Shown: positions 60,997 through 64,000 of the stretch, in pieces | How positions within the stretch are numbered: the first letter of the stretch is position 1 | Layout of the letters: each line of letters begins with the position of its first letter | Translations under genes and position numbers: made by a program | NCBI GenBank assembly: GCA_001949185.1 | Contig: BDGG01000018.1 | Coordinates: forward strand, 441,210 to 505,209 | Reading direction: 5' to 3' | Source of the DNA: Ramazzottius varieornatus | Taxonomy: Eukaryota > Tardigrada > Eutardigrada > Parachela > Ramazzottiidae | Length of the DNA stretch: 64,000 nt | The notes under the pieces: model-generated | Database searches by the model: none | What the model was told of the DNA's origin: nothing | Seen by the model: the letters and a program-made list of their open reading frames with translations, nothing else

Positions 60997-63929
60997 TCAC
61001 GCTTTGGAAGCTGATCCAGGCGCATCCCGTCTCTTCGGTAGTTTCTGCTTCGAATGAAAATTAACAAACCATTTCTTCATGGGATATTTCTCATACAAAG
61101 TGGACATGATAGACTCTAGAATCACATAAAACAACCGGCGATTCAATGCGGAATGCTGCAACAGATCAAACAGCCTCAGAGCTCCTCGTCGAGCTGTCTG
61201 GCTGCCCATGGTGGCTTGTAGCTGCTCTGTGGTGATGGTCAAAAGAATACTTTTGGCACATACTCTGGCTGCGTACTTTGCTCGATCATCTCTGGGAGGC
61301 ACAGCTTCGGCCATGGTTCCACCTGGCCACAAGGCATTCTTCAAAGCTTGTAGCGCTTTGGCGATTTCCTTTGTGGAAGTCAGATCATCGACGTAATCAA
61401 CTATCATTCGGTTGATTTTGTCACCATACACCGCTTTCATTGTGCCTTTGAGGATGGTTATCACCTGTCCTCTCAACCAAAACTGATTCGTGTTCTTCAG
61501 ATCGAATATTTCATCCATCAAGACCATCATAATTCTCAAGGGAATATTCTCGTTGATCTCACGATCATAATACGTCCCGTTTTGCAGGACGACTTTGCCA
61601 TCGCGCGAGTCCAGATTCAACAGGCCAAGAAAGCCGTCCCGTAACGTGTCGCTAAGGCGGCCAACGTTGTGCGGAACGGCCCGAACGGCGTTGGTCATTG
61701 TTCGCACACTGGACAGAACCGGATGAACGACGCTATCGAATTTCCGTTCAGTTTCGTTCCGCGACATTTCGTACTTGGACGGAACCAGAAAGTTGTACAT
61801 GATCTCACTCAAGCCTTCGTTATTGTTCAACACATCCTCGAAAAGTAACGTCTGAAGGTACAAATGCAACTCTTGCTTCCTCCTATTCAACACTTCTCCC
61901 GCCATATTGTTCAGCTTCTTCCCCGGGAAGTTCAACCCTGTTAGATTAGGAAAGCGCTTCTCGATCTGAACATGCAAGTCATGAAACTCCATGTAACGTC
62001 TGTGGACAGTCCAGAACTTCCCATGTCCGTCTGGGTAAGAAGCTGTCACTTCGATACAGTAATTTGTGAATGTTTTACGTGTTTGTGGGTCTCGACTTTC
62101 GACGGTTGAGGTTATACCAGCTGTCAGTTTGCACTGACTGGATCTGCGCGTGGAGGATGAGTCCGTGTCGGAAGAACCGCTCTTGCTTTCGTCGATCTCT
62201 TCCATCGGCCGAAGCAGGTTCAGCTCCCACAGCATCCGCCAATACTTCTCCGACTGCTCGAAGGAGCTGAAGTAGTTGTCACGGATGGTACCGTGGATCT
62301 TGTCTTGCATCTCTTTGAAGGAGTCAGCCGAGGGAACTTCTTGAGTCAGCAGCCGGCGAGCGCGCTTCAGCAGAATCTCGTCTTCCATGCTGACTTCGTA
62401 CTGCGTCTGCTTGCTGAAGTAGTGGTTGATGATGGCCAGACCTTGGATGCGCAGAAGCTCCAGCTTGTTTTGCGTTCCGGTTTTGTGATATTCCTGAAAG
62501 AACAAACAGGAACATTATTCGTAGAAAGCAACAGTTAGGAAGAAACGGAAAAAACCGAAAATTAATGATGTTATTACAAGTGACGCACGCTTTCGGTCAA
62601 CAACACTGAAAACCTGCGCCACTTGGGAGAGCAATCAACCTCGACGAGATCGTTTTTCCCCAGTGGCAAACTCTGCCAGCCAATATCAGTGGCACCATGC
62701 GCCACGCAAGAAAGTCTTGTCGAGTTTGTTTGCGGTACTCCCAAGCACGAATCCAAATCAACCTGAAAATATCTGAAGAATTGAACAAAAAATTAAAATT
62801 ATTCTGGAAATACTTCGGAAAAACTGCGGTTGAAATTAAGTGGCACAAATACTTCAAGAAGTTGTTCGGCGGACGCGCGAAAGCCCGCACACGTCAGGTA
62901 GAAATGTATGAGCGGAGTGCCGTTCTTCGACTCCATGTAGCTCATGAGGAAGCTCATAGCCAGCGGGTTCTCCAAGACTTCGTCCATGGTCAGCTTCTTC
63001 ACCGGAACCATGCGAGCGTAGTCGTTGTAGGAGAAGCTCGAGTCTAGAGAATGCTGAGACCGGCTGTCTTCCGACCCGCTTGCCAGAAACCTGATCCTCA
63101 TATCCAGCAAACCTATAGCAAACCGAGAAGTCAAATGAAAGATCGCCAAACAAACCAAATCATTCTGCAAGTGGCGCATGTCACCAGTCAATGACAACGC
63201 AAACGTGCATCACTGGGGAAAACAATCACACTCGACAAGATTTTTTCTCTAACTGGCGCACGTTTCCAGCCGATGATACTGGAAACAACCGCCACTTGAA
63301 ACAAACAATCAAACTGGACAAGACTGACTTTCCCAAGTGGCGCACGCTTTCAGCGAACAACACCGAAGATGTGCGTCACCCGGGAAAACAATCGAACTCG
63401 ACCAGATCGGTTTCCCAAGTGGCACACGTACTCAGTGTGATTGACTGGGAAAGTGCGCGGCTTGGGAAAACAGTCTGATCAAGTTTGTTATCGAGCTATC
63501 AAATACCGAAAACAGCGAGAAAGAAATGTACTTACCTTTCAAGAATACCAGACTGTTCAACCTGGCTTTGATATCGTCGCTGGCGTTCGACGAGACTGCC
63601 GTGTCTTTGGCTCTCTGGATGGCGATCTCCGTCATAAGCATCTGGTCGATGACGCGCAGTTCGTTCAGGTTGGAGCTGGACCGCAGAGCGTGGATAAAGC
63701 TCTCGTTATCGATGGCAATGTTCTCCGGAGTACAGAGCAGCCAGACGATGGTCTGGTTAATGTAGTCGGGATCACAGATGAGCTTGACGAGGGGCTGAAA
63801 AACTTGGGTCGTTAGAATTTCCTTGGCCAGCTCGCGGTATGGAAGGCACTCGAAGGCGCGCTGACTGCCGTGCATGTAGAGAAGCAGGTGGCTCAACTGG
63901 AAGAAGTACTCCTTCTCCGTCGTGTAATC
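60997..63929 (-). CDS. SNX13: Sorting nexin 13 (RGS-PX), 5' part outside window
   Basis: Endosomal sorting protein with PXA-RGS-PX-Nexin_C order. Exons 63929-63536, 63112-62853 and 62493-60997, in phase, about 717 residues visible; the N-terminal exons lie beyond the window. PXA end: EILTTQVFQPLVKLICDPDY, INQTIVWLLC. RGS: EVLENPLAMSFLMSYMESKN, HFYLTCAGFRASAEQLLEV, LTQEVPSADSFKEMQDKIHG, FEQSEKYWRMLWELNLL. PX: FTNYCIEVTASYPDGHGKFW then VHRRYMEFHDLHVQIEKRFP and PGKK. Nexin_C: IPLRIMMVLMDEIFDLKNTN, NRMIVDYVDDLTS, LWPGGTMAEAVPPRD, LQHSALNRRLFYVILESIM. The RGS domain is split by an intron holding two hairpin repeats. The C-terminus is basic (KQKLPKRRDAPGSASKA). Confidence 0.93.
62566..62732. repeat. 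GTGGCGCAC hairpin repeat, locus 21 (SNX13 intron)
   Basis: Two tandem units: caagtgacgcacgctttcgg...cctgcgccacttgg and cccagtggcaaactctgcca...catgcgccacgcaag. Confidence 0.85.
63150..63498. repeat. GTGGCGCAC hairpin repeat, locus 22: four units in tandem (SNX13 intron)
   Basis: Largest array in the window. Four successive hairpins (cores near 63171, 63253, 63339 and 63417) joined by the linker aacaatcnaactngacaaga. It nearly fills the 423-bp intron and ends gatcaagtttgttatcgagc. Confidence 0.9.
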
Positions 63930-64000
63930 TGAAACAAACAAAACATCTTCACTCAACTCATCTCCAAATCACGTGGAATGAAAAGACAGCGCCAAACAAA

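Overview
The window is nuclear DNA from an animal with a compact, intron-rich genome. Genes lie on both strands, and introns are mostly 55-350 bp with GT/AG ends. The gene set is bilaterian-like: INCENP, RIOK2, TMEM231, TP53RK, TXNDC9, IBTK, NEURL2, an ALDH3 enzyme, a FOXN1/4-type forkhead, GCDH, a PBX homeobox gene, ZNF598, a CFAP92-like gene and SNX13. TMEM231 and a CFAP92-like gene argue for a ciliated animal. I cannot place the phylum from sequence alone. I checked most exon models by tracking reading phase across every junction.

Layout. 0-12 kb: 3' end of INCENP (+), RIOK2 (+), TMEM231 (-), a broken MATH-domain copy (-), a MATH-BTB gene (+), TP53RK (-), TXNDC9 (+). 12-18 kb: IBTK (-). 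18.6-23 kb: two damaged genes, an F-box protein (-) and a SMYD/MYND-type protein (+). 23-26 kb: repeat-rich, with a foldback element carrying perfect 28-bp inverted ends. 26-28.2 kb: a protein that keeps the C-terminal PAW domain of peptide N-glycanase but lacks its catalytic core. 28-32 kb: no gene seen. 32-38 kb: an unrecognised six-exon gene, a partial LDLa-transmembrane gene, a hairpin repeat, and NEURL2, all on minus. 39-51 kb: ALDH3 (-), FOXN (+), GCDH (-), PBX (-). 52-56 kb: ZNF598 (+). 56-57 kb: two abutting PIF/Harbinger-like MITEs. 57-64 kb: CFAP92-like (-) and SNX13 (-, continuing past the window end).

The neighbours are mostly unrelated housekeeping, developmental and ciliary genes, with no operon-like functional cluster. 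The most striking non-gene structure is a family of short palindromic hairpins (core CAAGTGGCGCAC...GTGCGCCACTTG) with at least 22 loci, nearly all inside introns. A second small hairpin family ends in CACCTGCATACA/TGTATGCAGGTG. Several otherwise good genes (MATH-BTB, ALDH3, F-box, SMYD) carry single-base frameshifts or short deletions. These may be assembly errors or real decay, and raw reads would decide.
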